Counted from the stretch's first letter, positions 8,350 to 17,767 are shown. The stretch: 64,000 bases of DNA from Halalkalicoccus sp. CGA53 (GCF_036429475.1 NZ_CP144125.1:372001-436000); one strand, 5' to 3'. Translations and numbers: made by a program. Notes: generated by a model from the letters alone, not told the origin.

Positions 8350-9234
8350 ATGTTCCCATTTGAATTGCTTAGCTCAGAGGCGAGCGCCGCGAACCTGCTA
8401 CAGCAGGTTCGCTGGCGTGACGGCCTCTACTGCCCGCGCTGCCAGTCTGAGTCGGTGATCAAACACGGCAGCTTTCGAGAGTATCAGCGGTATCTCTGTA
8501 AGGATTGCGACCGCACGTTCAACCCAAAGACCGGCACGATCTTCGCGCACGCGAAGATCGGCCTCGATAAGCTCTTGTTCGCGTTCTACTTGTTGCTCCG
8601 GTTCAACACGAGTATCCGCCAACTTGACGCTGAACTTGACGTGTCGTATCGGTCGCTTCGGCGGCGCGTCGAGCAGTTCGCCAGAACGCTCGACGCGCCA
8701 GCCATCGATCTCGTGGGGCCCGTCGAAATCGACGAAGTCTACGTGACTGCGGGGTTGAAAGGCCGCGAGCGCGACTCCCGGTCGCGCTCGCGTGGGCTCT
8801 CGAAACGTGGTCGCGGAAGCTATGCTCAGGACAAGCCACCAGTGTTCACACTCGTTGATCGTGGTAGCGACCAGCGATACGTCGTCCCAGCGAAATCCGC
8901 TGATGAATCGACCGTTCGACTCCTCCTCGGCGACTGCGAGGAGGAGTCGCTCACTGTCTACACTGACGGATTTCGAGCATACGATCCACTCGAAGAGGAC
9001 GAGAACTACCAGCGAGAAGCCGTGATTCATAGCGAGGGCGAATATGTCGATGGAGACGCACACGTGAACACCTGCGAGAGCCACGCGTCGCTTCTGCGAC
9101 GGTGGCTCTCGCCCCATCGGGGCGTCTCAAAAGACAAGCTCACACCGTATCTCAGAGCGTTCCAGCTTCGCCGAAGAATCTTACGAAAACCCGGTCAAGA
9201 AGCTCTCGAAGAGGTCGTTCGAACTGTACTCTGA
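8350..9234 (+). CDS. IS1595 family transposase
   Basis: A 294-residue DDE-type transposase. An N-terminal zinc ribbon (CPRCQSES near residues 29-36, CKDCDRTF near 50-57) precedes the RNase H-like domain, whose first catalytic Asp lies in VEIDEVYV. The second is in the TVYTDGFRAYD segment, and the C-terminus has VNTCESHASLLRRWLSPHRG, containing the N/E-H box of IS1595. The ATG at 8350 is preferred to a GTG at 8323, which would lie in a small hairpin (GGTGACGC…GCGTCACC). It moves the element by cut-and-paste. The frame is intact. Confidence 0.9.
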   Translation: MFPFELLSSEASAANLLQQVRWRDGLYCPRCQSESVIKHGSFREYQRYLCKDCDRTFNPKTGTIFAHAKIGLDKLLFAFYLLLRFNTSIRQLDAELDVSYRSLRRRVEQFARTLDAPAIDLVGPVEIDEVYVTAGLKGRERDSRSRSRGLSKRGRGSYAQDKPPVFTLVDRGSDQRYVVPAKSADESTVRLLLGDCEEESLTVYTDGFRAYDPLEEDENYQREAVIHSEGEYVDGDAHVNTCESHASLLRRWLSPHRGVSKDKLTPYLRAFQLRRRILRKPGQEALEEVVRTVL

Positions 9235-9237
9235 TTC

Positions 9238-9262
9238 ACCAACAACGTGCTTCCCATGAGCG
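9238..9262 (-). repeat. Right terminal inverted repeat of the IS1595-type element
   Basis: 25 bp pairing with 8260-8284 (22/25), lying just after the transposase stop and immediately followed by the second TTAAAGAT. Confidence 0.85.
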
Positions 9263-9429
9263 TTAAAGATATCTACGAGGTCCACGCCGGCACACGCGTC
9301 GACGGGTTTCGATCTCCAACCTCTGTGAGAACAGCCAGGACACGCCCTCCGAAAAACACGATTTCGTATCATCTCCGCGAGAGATTTGACCATCAGTCAG
9401 TTGAACGAGTTGGAAACGCGCTTCTATAA
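9263..9429 (+). pseudogene. ISH3-type transposase N-terminal remnant
   Basis: Reads KDIYEVHAGTRVDG in one frame, NLCENSQDTPSE in a second frame, then NTISYHLRERFDHQSVERVG in the first frame again and stops at 9429. The order matches the start of ISH3-family transposases (…DIYEVL…DG…NLC..SQ..P..NT..YHLR..F…ERV…). A further piece (VVLDFDGNSKSI, about 8223-8255) lies left of the IS1595-type insertion. It is frameshifted and truncated, with no catalytic domain. Confidence 0.6.
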
Positions 9430-9749
9430 ACCGATGAGGAGAGAGTCTTCCCTACTAGGTGGAGGTTATCACAGAGAGTTTGCCGATCCTCCCAGTACAA
9501 AACCTAAATGGCCTTTAGTTATATATGGAGAGTTATAAGTAGAATAGGAGATTGAATGACAAGAAGGCCTTTATTTGAGACCAATGAGGAGATAGAATGC
9601 CCGAACTGTGAAACGGAAATTCCACTGCAATCAACAATTTGCCCACATCGTGAGCACGGATTAAAGTGATATTCCTTCTTTCAAAAGCTAGTTATCCCTA
9701 ATTAAAATCAGTAAATGATGATGATTATTAGTCATAAAATGGGTCAAAT
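9430..9749. other. AT-rich intergenic stretch
   Basis: Holds one candidate micro-ORF (9556-9669, listed separately) with its TATA-like sequence around 9520-9527. Otherwise nothing recognised. Confidence 0.4.
9556..9669 (+). CDS. Candidate 37-residue zinc-finger micro-protein
   Basis: The ORF has a CPNC knuckle at residues 15-18 and ICPHREHG near residues 28-35, giving a possible C2-CH(H) zinc site. A TATATA tract lies about 30 bp upstream, and GGAG is positioned 5-8 bases before the ATG. Composition is island-like. It could be a real zinc micro-protein or the leftover N-terminus of a larger gene. Confidence 0.4.
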   Translation: MTRRPLFETNEEIECPNCETEIPLQSTICPHREHGLK

Positions 9750-10913
9750 TTATAACGAGTCATTTTCCTTTTCGTCGCTTTCTGATTCATCTTTACTGGA
9801 CTTGAGGGTCGCTTCAACGATCTCATCACTCCTCTCTCCCATCCAGTGAAAGGTCCGCAGTGCTTGGAATCCGATTTCCTCGAATGTGGACACGGCTGCG
9901 TCACGTTCGTCTTCGGAGAGTTTGACCAAGTGTATTAGTGGCCGACCGGGTAGAACCCGTGGATTGGCCAGAATTCCAATGAGCAGCCCCGGATATGGCG
10001 CCACAATAACGTGTTTTTCTTCTCCGAAGTGATCCGAGATCACACATACTGTCTCCCCTTCGTCAACGATAGGATGTGGTCCCCACTTCATGTCCACAAG
10101 TCCGCCAGTGTCTGCGCGAAGCCACGTTTTCTCACCCTCACTATTAAGCACCTTCTCGAACGTCGGTGACCGGGGTTTCGTCTCGGGCAATAGATCAAAC
10201 GCTGCCATGACGTTCTGAACCCCATTCACCGCTCGCTGAATCAATACAGGCTGGAATCGATCTGCTTCACCCATCTCGATTGTGGCTGTCGGAATTCCGT
10301 TCTCTGTGCATTCCCGCCGTAATGATCCCTCAGTACCGGCACCGGTCAGTATCAGTTCGGAACCGAACCCGCGGACAAGACGACTCACACCCTCATTGTC
10401 CATGTCCGCTCGTGCATGCATCAATGTCAACTTATTTCGGGTTGACGTGTGGAAATCTATGCCCATATCACACTGTTCCAGGAACTGGTTGTAAATCATC
10501 TGTGCCATCCGCGACGCCTCTGACCCGTCTGCTAAGCCCGGGAATGATCGGTTCAAATCTCGGCCGTATATCGGCAGATACCGCTGTTCCGTTCGGTAGC
10601 CGGGCACGTTAACTACGTGAATACAGACAAGAGTCCCGTGAATGTCAGTCGGATCGTACTGATTCGTGACCCGTTGAATAACTTTCACTCCATTTATTTC
10701 GTCACCGTGAACCGCAGCAGTGAGAAAAAGCCGTGGTCCAGACTGCTCGCTATTAATGATCGTGATGGGGATCTTGACCGGTTGGTCCAGATAATTTTCG
10801 CCGACTTCATACTCGAACTGTCGTTTCTCTCCTGCCTCCACTCGTTGTTTCTCCTCTGAATCGCCTGGTGAATCGAAGATGAAGGCTCCCTTACCGGTGT
10901 GATCTGATGACAC
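9750..10913 (-). CDS. Succinylglutamate desuccinylase/aspartoacylase family zinc hydrolase
   Basis: A 387-residue metallocarboxypeptidase-fold protein. The zinc ligands are visible as H69 and E72 in AVHGDEINGV and H155 in GIDFHTSTRN. The substrate-binding RDLNRSFPG is at 118-126, and the catalytic glutamate lies in IEMGEADR (213-216). The family removes acyl groups from N-acyl amino acids. This long version has a C-terminal beta domain and an acidic Lys/Asp/Glu tail. No Tat or TM segment is seen, so it is cytosolic. Flanked by decayed genes on both sides, it appears to be an intact passenger of the island. Substrate not determinable. Confidence 0.82.
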   Translation of the reverse strand: MSSDHTGKGAFIFDSPGDSEEKQRVEAGEKRQFEYEVGENYLDQPVKIPITIINSEQSGPRLFLTAAVHGDEINGVKVIQRVTNQYDPTDIHGTLVCIHVVNVPGYRTEQRYLPIYGRDLNRSFPGLADGSEASRMAQMIYNQFLEQCDMGIDFHTSTRNKLTLMHARADMDNEGVSRLVRGFGSELILTGAGTEGSLRRECTENGIPTATIEMGEADRFQPVLIQRAVNGVQNVMAAFDLLPETKPRSPTFEKVLNSEGEKTWLRADTGGLVDMKWGPHPIVDEGETVCVISDHFGEEKHVIVAPYPGLLIGILANPRVLPGRPLIHLVKLSEDERDAAVSTFEEIGFQALRTFHWMGERSDEIVEATLKSSKDESESDEKENDSL

Positions 10914-11016
10914 TGTCCCGTCTTGTAGGAGACTTATGAACGAAAAGAGGTTGCCTTAGCCTGCCATCTCTCTTTCGGCATCCACGTTCAATCATACCAT
11001 TTACCGTCTTACGGTC

Positions 11017-11431
11017 TTGAGGAATAATCAGTCTGAGCGTGTCATAGAATCCATCTCGGAGCTTGAGCATCTCACGACCCGGATCATCTCCTCGCTCGAA
11101 ATTGGTGATTGCAACGACGATCCAGAGACACAGTGCAAGGATTACTTCTGTTCGTGCGTGGACGCGGCCTCGGGCACGTCCGCGCCCGCCAACGATGAAC
11201 TCAGAGATTTAAACCAACTTCGAGAAGCAATCCTCCAGAGCGAGAACGTGTGGATCAATGCCCTTGATACTGAAGAGAACGTCACTCTCTGGAACAAAAC
11301 AGCCGAAGAAATCAGCGGTTTACACTGCGGACGAAGCCGTTGGAAACGACGATATCTGGACCTGGTTATATCCCGACGGAGCCTACCGAAACGAAACCTT
11401 GACCTATGTTTCCGCGATTGTGCACTACATC
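11017..11431 (+). pseudogene. PAS-domain sensor fragment, frameshifted
   Basis: The upstream frame ends in SENVWINALDTEENVTLWNK (start of a PAS domain). One extra T near 11321-11323 shifts it, and the next frame continues YTADEAVGNDDIWTWLYPDG and TLTYVSAIVHY, typical of haloarchaeal PAS kinases. Homology ends about 11430 with no kinase domain. The start region (TTG at 11017) is uncertain. This is a sensor histidine kinase or regulator reduced to its PAS piece. Confidence 0.6.
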
Positions 11432-11505
11432 AGAGCTAATAGCTTATTTTGTAAATGTTCGATAAGTCCTGAGCGGTCGATTCCGAGGTCGAGTATTGAC
11501 CTGGC

Positions 11506-12293
11506 TTAGAGGCGTGGGTCTCCTGGCGCTACGTTATCCGTCGGAAGGAGGAGGTTCAGTAACGGCTCTGCTTCCTGCTCGAGATATCCAGTTGCGAATA
11601 ATGAGTAGACAGTGCCCTCCTCGAGTTCAATGTTGACAGCGCCGACTGCTTCATCATGATCGCTTGCTGTGTAGACGCATATCCGGAAATCGCCAGCAGC
11701 TACCTCAGTATAGTCCTCCTCCCCGTATGAGACGTCCTCAAACAGTACATCACCTGTCGTAGCGGTAGTCACGTCGACGTTTGGTGTGTCTGGAGATGCA
11801 TGGAACACACGTACACGAGCATTCCCTTCCTCCGGATCGGAGTTGTCGTCTTCAAGTACGACGAATTCAAGCGTTACGTCGTCGGCGGCCGTTCCACTCT
11901 CACCGATCGACACCAACGTAGAGTCTCCCGAGGGGAATTCGACGTCCTCAGCTAGCAGCCACGCCGAAGGATCTCCTGCGAGAGTGATCTCCACCTCGTA
12001 GTTCCCGGGGTAAGATCGAAATACCCAGTCACTCCCTCGAATGACAGATCTTCTGCAACCAGATCTTCATTAATATAGAAATCAAAACCCCCAACACCAG
12101 GTACGAGGTTTACAATGCTCGTAAGGCCCGACTCTTCCGCTTCGTTGCCGTTCTCATCATCGTCACGACTGCTCTCGTTGTCAGTTTCCTCTTCGCTGTC
12201 GTGGCTGTCAGCGAGTGCGTAGCTGCCAGCAGCTCCAAGAAGCACTACTCCACTCCCAACCTGTATGAGTCGTCGCCTTCTTATGTCAGTCAT
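11506..12293 (-). pseudogene. DUF4397 domain protein, frameshifted
   Basis: The ATG at 12293 begins a Tat-like signal (MTDIRRRRLIQVGSG, hydrophobic run to about residue 24) followed by an acidic linker and the first DUF4397 strands (GVGGFDFYINEDLVAEDLSF). Frame is lost at the CCCCGGGAAC stretch near 12004-12010. The adjacent frame resumes with VEITLAGDPSAWLLAEDVEF and carries a second DUF4397-like unit (ARVRVFHASPDTPNVDV) to the stop at 11506. An intact version would be a secreted, cell-surface beta-sandwich protein. One missing base explains the break. Confidence 0.65.
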
Positions 12294-12411
12294 CAAAGTT
12301 CTGCTCTGTCGACCCCACGCCTGAGTAAATAAACTCCCAGATATGGCAGATAGGCATCTATACCTTGAAGCAAGCCTGTTTCGGAACATTCGGAACGAGC
12401 TCGGTACCGTT

Positions 12412-13114
12412 TATTACCTCCGGCTCACAACCCAGATCGACTGGAAGAACCAGGATGTGTACGGACGCTCACTCTCTTCGGAAAAGCGCAATCAGATGCA
12501 CCGGCTACGCACGTGGCAAGAGTGCATCCGAACGAAAGACGCCGGCGAACGAAACCTCCAATTCGCACTCTCCGAGATCAACCAGATGGCGAGCGTGCTT
12601 GGCGTCCCACGATCAGTACGCGAGGTCGCCAGCGTGATCTACCGCCGATCGTTGAAGGAGAATCTCATTCGAGGGCGTTCTATCGAAGGGGTCGCCACCT
12701 CAGCACTGTACGCCGCGTGTCGCATGGAGGGTATTCCGCGCAGTTTAGAGGAGGTCAGCGAGGTCTCACGGGTCGAACGAAAGGAGATCGAGCGGACGTA
12801 TCGCTACATCTCTCACGAACTTGGCCTCGAAATGACGCCTGTTGATCCGAAGAAGTACGTCCCTCGCTTTTTGTTCGGAACTCGACTTGAGCGAAGTGGT
12901 CCAGGTGAAGGCCAATGAGATCATCGATACGACCATCGAACAGGGTCTGCTTTCAGGGAAATCCCCGACGGGCTACGCTGCCGCAGCCAGCTACTCAGCC
13001 TCGTTACTTTGTAGCGAGAAACAGACCCAGCGCGAGGTCGCCGAGGTTGCCCACGTTACTGAAGTCACCATCCAAAACCGGTATCGGGAACAGATCAAGG
13101 CGATGGGCCTTTTG
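12412..13114 (+). pseudogene. Transcription initiation factor TFB remnant lacking its zinc ribbon
   Basis: The first frame gives the B-linker and first cyclin fold of archaeal TFB (LTTQIDWKNQDVYGRSLSS, then SEINQMASVLGVPRSVREVA and GVATSALYAACRMEGIPRS). An extra T in the run near 12867-12871 shifts it. The second frame carries the second cyclin repeat ([19 protein letters not shown], ending EQIKAMG). The N-terminal zinc ribbon that recruits RNA polymerase is absent, and upstream sequence is unrelated. Haloarchaea carry many TFB paralogues, and this one is dead or unusable. Confidence 0.75.
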
Positions 13115-13150
13115 ATGCCCCCTAGGATAGGGTCACGGCAGCTATCGTTC

Positions 13151-14533
13151 TCAAGCGTGTTGTGTGACGTCAGCTAGTTCGAATGATCGCAGGTCTTCCC
13201 GCTCAGACACAGCCTCCTGAACTGACTGTGTTGCGCCGCTTCGTGTGAATACCGCATATTCTGTGTCACTGTCACCGGTATCTGGCGTCCAGCGGATTTC
13301 GCCAGCATGGTCTTCGAGCGAGGCGAGAGCACCATAGTCGAGAGGCGCGTTGGTGAACTTGCATTCTCCTACCACCATGGTTCCGTCTGTGGTGAATCCA
13401 ACCACGTCAACTTCGTGTTCCTTGTACCACCATCGGCCGATGTCGAGGAACGTCTTTTCCGGGTAGAGGTTCGGAAGCGCATCCTGACACAGGGTCTCGA
13501 ACTCCTGACTAACGAAATCGGGAAGCTCTGGTTCGATGACCGCCTCGTACGCATCCTCACCCAGCCGTTCGTATCGAGTTTCCTTGCCGTAGACGAAACG
13601 GAACCAGAAGCGGAACAGGGGATCGAGGATTCGGTAGCGCCCGCGGCGTGACTTGGCTTTCTCTTCGGTGATCGGGACCTCACGCTCGATGAGTCGCAAC
13701 CGTTCTAACTTCTGGGTGTACGTCGAAATCTGCTTCCCGTCGATCCCCACTGCTTGGGCGATCTCGTTCGACGTCGTCTTTCCCGCGGCAATCGCGGTGA
13801 GGATCGCAAAATACCGATTCGGGTCCCTGAGTTCGGTTCGGAGCACGTACTCCGGTTCGTTATGGAGATACCCCTTCTGCGAAAGCAGTTCGTCGGTTAG
13901 GACTGTTCCGAGGTTTTTGTTGAGATCGATGCCATCGAGGTAGTACGGGACGCCACCGAAGATCCCCCACGTGAAGATCCGCTCCTCAGGTGAGTAGTCG
14001 TCTGGCATGAACTTCTGTGCAGCGGAGAAGGCCAGGGGGCGGAGGTCGAGTCTTTCTGTGAACCGCCCGTATAGAGGACTGTTCCCGAGAAGCGTTGCTT
14101 CTTCCATCATACTGATCGACGACCCGACCAGAATGAGCGTTCCCGAGGTGTTCTGGAACCGCTGGTCCCACAACCGCTGAGTTACCGACGGGAGGCTCTC
14201 ATCAGCGTCAATGAGGTAGGGGAATTCGTCGAGGATCACAATGCCGTTGTGGTCGCCGAGGTACCCGAGCAGCGATTCCCAGTTTTGTTTGATCTGCGTG
14301 ATGCTGGGGAAATTCTCGGACGCGGTATCGACGAACTCGTCGAGTTGTATCTGAGAGGTGGTTTCTGTTGCCTGATAGACGACTGCATCGTCGCGGTCGG
14401 ACAACGAGTGCTGTACGAGCTGTGTCTTCCCAAGGCGTCGTCGACCGAAAAGGACGACCATTTCGGCATCGTCGGATTCGTAGCACCCGCGTAGCCGTGA
14501 GAGTTCGTCTTCCCGGTTCACGAAGCGCTTCAT
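13151..14533 (-). CDS. Archaeal AAA ATPase with DUF234 domain
   Basis: A 460-residue STAND-like archaeal ATPase. The Walker A is [13 protein letters not shown] (residues 29-41) and the Walker B is [12 protein letters not shown] (about 96-107). A winged helix ([20 protein letters not shown], about 254-273) follows, then the C-terminal DUF234 nuclease-like region, where EVDVVGF and ECKF (around 372-393) form a PD-(D/E)xK-like pattern. The family is often mobile and linked to islands, sometimes suspected of defence or toxin roles. The frame is intact although it is surrounded by pseudogenes. The promoter region is strongly A/T-rich (about 14575-14615). Confidence 0.8.
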   Translation of the reverse strand: MKRFVNREDELSRLRGCYESDDAEMVVLFGRRRLGKTQLVQHSLSDRDDAVVYQATETTSQIQLDEFVDTASENFPSITQIKQNWESLLGYLGDHNGIVILDEFPYLIDADESLPSVTQRLWDQRFQNTSGTLILVGSSISMMEEATLLGNSPLYGRFTERLDLRPLAFSAAQKFMPDDYSPEERIFTWGIFGGVPYYLDGIDLNKNLGTVLTDELLSQKGYLHNEPEYVLRTELRDPNRYFAILTAIAAGKTTSNEIAQAVGIDGKQISTYTQKLERLRLIEREVPITEEKAKSRRGRYRILDPLFRFWFRFVYGKETRYERLGEDAYEAVIEPELPDFVSQEFETLCQDALPNLYPEKTFLDIGRWWYKEHEVDVVGFTTDGTMVVGECKFTNAPLDYGALASLEDHAGEIRWTPDTGDSDTEYAVFTRSGATQSVQEAVSEREDLRSFELADVTQHA

Positions 14534-15069
14534 ATGCCTCCTCTATTCCAGTGGAGAATAACACTTCCGGATAGACTATTCTAAAATAGGCTAATTAAAA
14601 ATTGGCTATTTAGAGATTCCCTCTTCGACTACGTACACTCTCAATCGGGCACAGAGTGCTCACTCGGACTGCCAACCAGCAATTATCGTAGCTTCGAGAG
14701 CGAATCACCTTAGAGTTATACGCACGACGAAGTCGTACAAGATATAGAACACAAACCTCGTCTGGAATTTCCTTCAGAAACAGTTAGCCCGGATCGGTCG
14801 ATACAGGCTATGCAGTGAGCATCGACTGGAAGCTAAATTTCATGGTATCATATTCAGAACCATCCGAGCAAAATCCCGCGAAAAGAACAAAGCTGGCCCC
14901 ACCATTCGTCATTCTCGTAGGGATGATCGTAGTTGTTCATAGTTCCTCGATCCCGGATCGGACGACATCGATGAGGTGTGAGCCCACGAGATTCGCGTGA
15001 CTACGATGATCCCTGTCAGTCCGTCTGGTGAGGGTGGCTGACGTGGTTTTAGCGATTATCTCTCTTGAG
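14534..15069. other. Intergenic stretch, no gene recognised
   Basis: AT-rich promoter DNA for the divergent ATPase at the left. It carries two of three copies of the sequence CTACGATSATCCCT (14919-14932 on minus, 15001-15014 on plus). No coding frame is convincing. Confidence 0.4.
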
Positions 15070-15825
15070 ATGGCCGTGTTGCTGTTCGTCATTGCGCTGG
15101 TCGCTGGCGTCGGGATCAGTGCGATCGGACCGGGCGGGATCTTTGTGACGATCGCTCTCTTCTTGTTGGTACCAATCTCCTCTGCAGAGGTTGCCGGCAC
15201 AGCGAGTTTGACCTTTATCTTCACGGGTTTACTCGCCGCAGGCCTCTTCCAGCGGTCGGGAGATTTCGCCGAGGGATTTGCCCGCGAGATGGCGATCATC
15301 TTGAGTGGAATGAGCATTATTGGTGCGTACACCGGCTCGCAGGCGAACCTCGTTATTTCGGACGAAGTCTTCGGCTACTTGTTAGCGGTATTCGTCGCCG
15401 TGGTTGGGGGCATCATTCTCTATCGAGAGGTCCACGGATTTGAACCGTCGAACCACGTTCAGTTGATCTCCACCGGGCAACGACGAGGTACGCTTGGAAC
15501 GATCGGATTCGGCGTCGGTTTCATCGGCGGGTTGCTCGGTGTCGGTGGTCCCGTAATCGGCGTTCCCATTCTGGTACTCCTCGGAGTGCCGATGCTTACG
15601 GCACTAGCGGTCGCACAGGTTCAGTCAATATTCATCTCCGGCTTCGCGACGGCTGGCTACTTCCTCGGAGACGCGGTCTCGATCCCGATCGCGATCCTTG
15701 TTGGAGTTCCACAATTGATCGGTGTCGTCGTCGGGTGGCGGGTTGCCCACTTGGTTGCAGAGGGACGACTTCGGATCGCCCTCGGCGTGGTCCTTCTGTT
15801 GATATCCCCAGTGATTGCGCTGTAA
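15070..15825 (+). CDS. TauE/SafE (TSUP) family permease
   Basis: A 251-residue inner-membrane protein with about eight hydrophobic helices in two internal halves, each starting with the family's glycine-rich motif (VGISAIGPGGIFVTIALFL and GFIGGLLGVGGPVIGVPIL). The family exports or imports small sulfur-containing or organic anions such as sulfite or sulfoacetate. The ATG at 15070 puts the first helix at the N-terminus. A GTG 42 bp upstream is possible. It sits next to a cupin gene on the opposite strand. Substrate unknown. Confidence 0.8.
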   Translation: MAVLLFVIALVAGVGISAIGPGGIFVTIALFLLVPISSAEVAGTASLTFIFTGLLAAGLFQRSGDFAEGFAREMAIILSGMSIIGAYTGSQANLVISDEVFGYLLAVFVAVVGGIILYREVHGFEPSNHVQLISTGQRRGTLGTIGFGVGFIGGLLGVGGPVIGVPILVLLGVPMLTALAVAQVQSIFISGFATAGYFLGDAVSIPIAILVGVPQLIGVVVGWRVAHLVAEGRLRIALGVVLLLISPVIAL

Positions 15826-15981
15826 CGATCTACCTTCGGTTAAAGCTGCGAGTGACGAATTGCCGAGACTCAAGTCCTGACCGAGACGGTTTCAACCGGC
15901 CGAATTCAGAGGGATAATCGTAGCCACCCGGATCCCTCAGGCACAGATCTCACTGGTGTCGTTCGATCCGTGATCGAGGAA

Positions 15982-16488
15982 CTACGAACTCCTACGATGA
16001 TCCCTATCAGTTGGAGCACCGCCGAAAGAAAAGGATGCCTCGAAGGTTCGTTCTTCGGATGGCTTCCCGGGCGCTGCGCCAGCGTTTACGTATAATTTCT
16101 TCTCGTCCGGACGCACGATCACATCGGGTTCGTGCATCGTAGAGAAAAAGAGACACCTGAGTACCCCATCCGACGTGTTCTCAACCGCGTGTGCTCCCGC
16201 CTCACCGACCGGAAACGCGACGTAATCCCCCGGCCCGATTACGTTGTTCCCTTCAGGGGTTCTGAGGGTTCCTCTTCCTTCAATAACGTACAACGCTTCC
16301 TCATTGGCAAGGTGATAGTGATAATTTGCTGGACAACCACCGGGTTGAATCTTTTCGAGCGTACAGCCGAGATGGGTTCCACCCGTCTCCCGCGCGAGGC
16401 GTTTCCATCGTCCACCGTCCTCGTCTTCTCCCGTCCAATTTGAGTCGTTTATGTTGACGATCCGTGAATTGTTCTCGCTGTCACTCAT
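15982..16488 (-). CDS. Cupin-domain protein
   Basis: A 168-residue single-cupin protein. Motif 1 is HYHLANEEALYVIEGRGTL (about residues 57-75), providing His, His and Glu metal ligands. Motif 2 is GPGDYVAFPVGEAGAHAVEN (about 84-103) with the last His ligand. Such cupins act as small isomerases, dioxygenases or sugar-binding proteins, mostly cytosolic. A TATA-like AAATATAG lies about 30 bp upstream of the ATG. No neighbour gives its substrate. The gene is intact. Confidence 0.78.
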   Translation of the reverse strand: MSDSENNSRIVNINDSNWTGEDEDGGRWKRLARETGGTHLGCTLEKIQPGGCPANYHYHLANEEALYVIEGRGTLRTPEGNNVIGPGDYVAFPVGEAGAHAVENTSDGVLRCLFFSTMHEPDVIVRPDEKKLYVNAGAAPGKPSEERTFEASFSFGGAPTDRDHRRSS

Positions 16489-16658
16489 ACATTGAATACG
16501 TCGTATTGCTATATTTCGGTATCTATATTCACACTAGTGACCAATTCTGACAGTATTGTTCCGCCGTTCTGGGTATTGAAACAGACGTTCACTTTGCACG
16601 TTCACTGAACGGCTGGTTCAACGAGTTCAGCGTGAACAAAAGACAGCCTCGCTGCTGA

Positions 16659-16886
16659 CTACAGCCTCTGATCTTGCACGTCATTTCTGTCACGCTCTGA
16701 GGGTTCCAACAAAGTCAGATCGTCTTTAATTCGCGTGTTGTACGCGTGATCATACGGTGCGAAGACGCGATGCTTGATCAGCGGTCTCACGCCTTCAGAC
16801 CGGAGTTCATCGCGGAAGCTCATATCGTCGTAGCCTTTATCAGCGGCGAGGCTGAGCAGGTCGCAGGCGGTGAGTGCTCTGCACAC
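16659..16886 (-). pseudogene. IS5-type transposase remnant
   Basis: About 60 residues (LLSLAADKGYDDMSFRDELR, then SEGVRPLIKHRVF and DHAYNTRI) align with the internal part of the IS5-type transposase at 31753-32684 (LHSLAADKGYDWMQLHEKLR, EEGVRPLIKHREF). Both ends are missing. A short repeat shared with the other copy abuts it at 16887-16978. Confidence 0.7.
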
Positions 16887-16978
16887 CGTTTGAATACACT
16901 GTCACCGAGACTGGGATCGACGGTATGAGGGGACTTAGCTTACAGGTTTGGGACGTTCAAAGGTTACGCTAATTACTC
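16887..16978. repeat. Short repeat beside IS5-type debris, copy 1
   Basis: 92 bp starting CGTTTGAATAC and ending ATTACTC, about 78% identical by hand alignment to 31857-31947. Each copy abuts an IS5-type transposase fragment. Confidence 0.6.
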
Positions 16979-17187
16979 TTGATTCTGTACGGCAGCGCGG
17001 GTAATAGACACCGTTACGCCAGTGAAACTGTGCCAGCAGATTTGTCGCACGACACTCCGAGACGAACGTCTTGATTGAATTATCGTTTGTCGGGTGGCGC
17101 GAACGTGCCACCCTTGACCGCTACGACTTCAAACAACTGCAGCGAGCTGACCAACAATCCAGGTCAGGCTCTCATTGTTTATACAGT
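16979..17187. other. Intergenic debris
   Basis: No intact frame. It probably continues the IS5-type remnant region, but I see no specific homology. Confidence 0.3.
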
Positions 17188-17346
17188 ATGATCCCAAAGT
17201 ACCGGAGTATGCGTGGAAATCATTCGGGGAACCCCCGAGGACAGGGGGGGAATCACGACCTTCGTATCGATAACTGTCCGTTCTGCGGTGAGCAAATCCG
17301 GCTTAACCTACCAGTCCATTTGTCGGAGTGCCAATTCGTTCGATAG
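17188..17346 (+). CDS. Small C2HC-type zinc-finger protein
   Basis: A 52-residue ORF ending in a compact zinc finger: CPFC at residues 30-33, then H43 and C47 in NLPVHLSECQ. The N-terminus is basic and glycine-rich. A short A/T tract (GTTTATAC) lies just upstream. It is one of three cysteine-rich micro-proteins in the window. Likely a nucleic-acid or protein interaction module; function unknown. Confidence 0.5.
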   Translation: MIPKYRSMRGNHSGNPRGQGGNHDLRIDNCPFCGEQIRLNLPVHLSECQFVR

Positions 17347-17767
17347 GGCACCTATGACCGATACGCCTAGTTATACCACTCAATTATCTCGGTGAAGATT
17401 ATAGTAGTAATTGATCGATAGACGAGCTCATCAAGCGTTGTAGTAGCTGGTCCACTGCATCTTATCGTATAGCCAAGAGAGTATTTTTTCCTCCCTCTTG
17501 TGAAGTACATGGTTGGTGGAGAGCCCTCTATCGGTTTCACGAGCAGGGAACAGGGAGACCTCGCGACCTACATGGGGTTCTCACCAGCTTAGACCGGGTG
17601 TTCGCTCCCCGATCCAGAAGCCTCGGATACCGACCAACAATCTGCTTCCGAATAGCGACTATCTAATTATATTGTTCGGGTTCATCGCGGGGCAGACAGC
17701 GACTGCTATCTTCGAAGGTTTCGGAATAAAAAATAATGCGCTGGTTTGATTTCGGCTTGATCCCGTC
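17347..17767. other. Intergenic debris with an IS terminus
   Basis: No convincing gene. It contains the orphan IS1595-type end 17633-17657 and about 40 bp of flank shared with 6298-6334. Confidence 0.4.
17633..17657 (-). repeat. Orphan IS1595-type terminal repeat, copy 3
   Basis: 25 bp differing from the orphan at 6335-6359 by a single base (A/T at 17653-17654). The preceding stretch (GGGTGTTCGCTCCCCGATCC) is also shared. No transposase is nearby. Confidence 0.6.

Larger units (their letters stand above)
8260..9262 (+). mobile_element. Complete IS1595-type insertion sequence (ISH4-like), 1003 bp
   Basis: Bounded by 25-bp imperfect inverted repeats and an 8-bp duplication TTAAAGAT on both sides, with one intact transposase gene. 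It is inserted into an older ISH3-type transposase remnant: joining 8259 to 9271 restores …DIYEVHAG… sequence across the site. It looks like the only potentially active element in the window. Confidence 0.9.
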
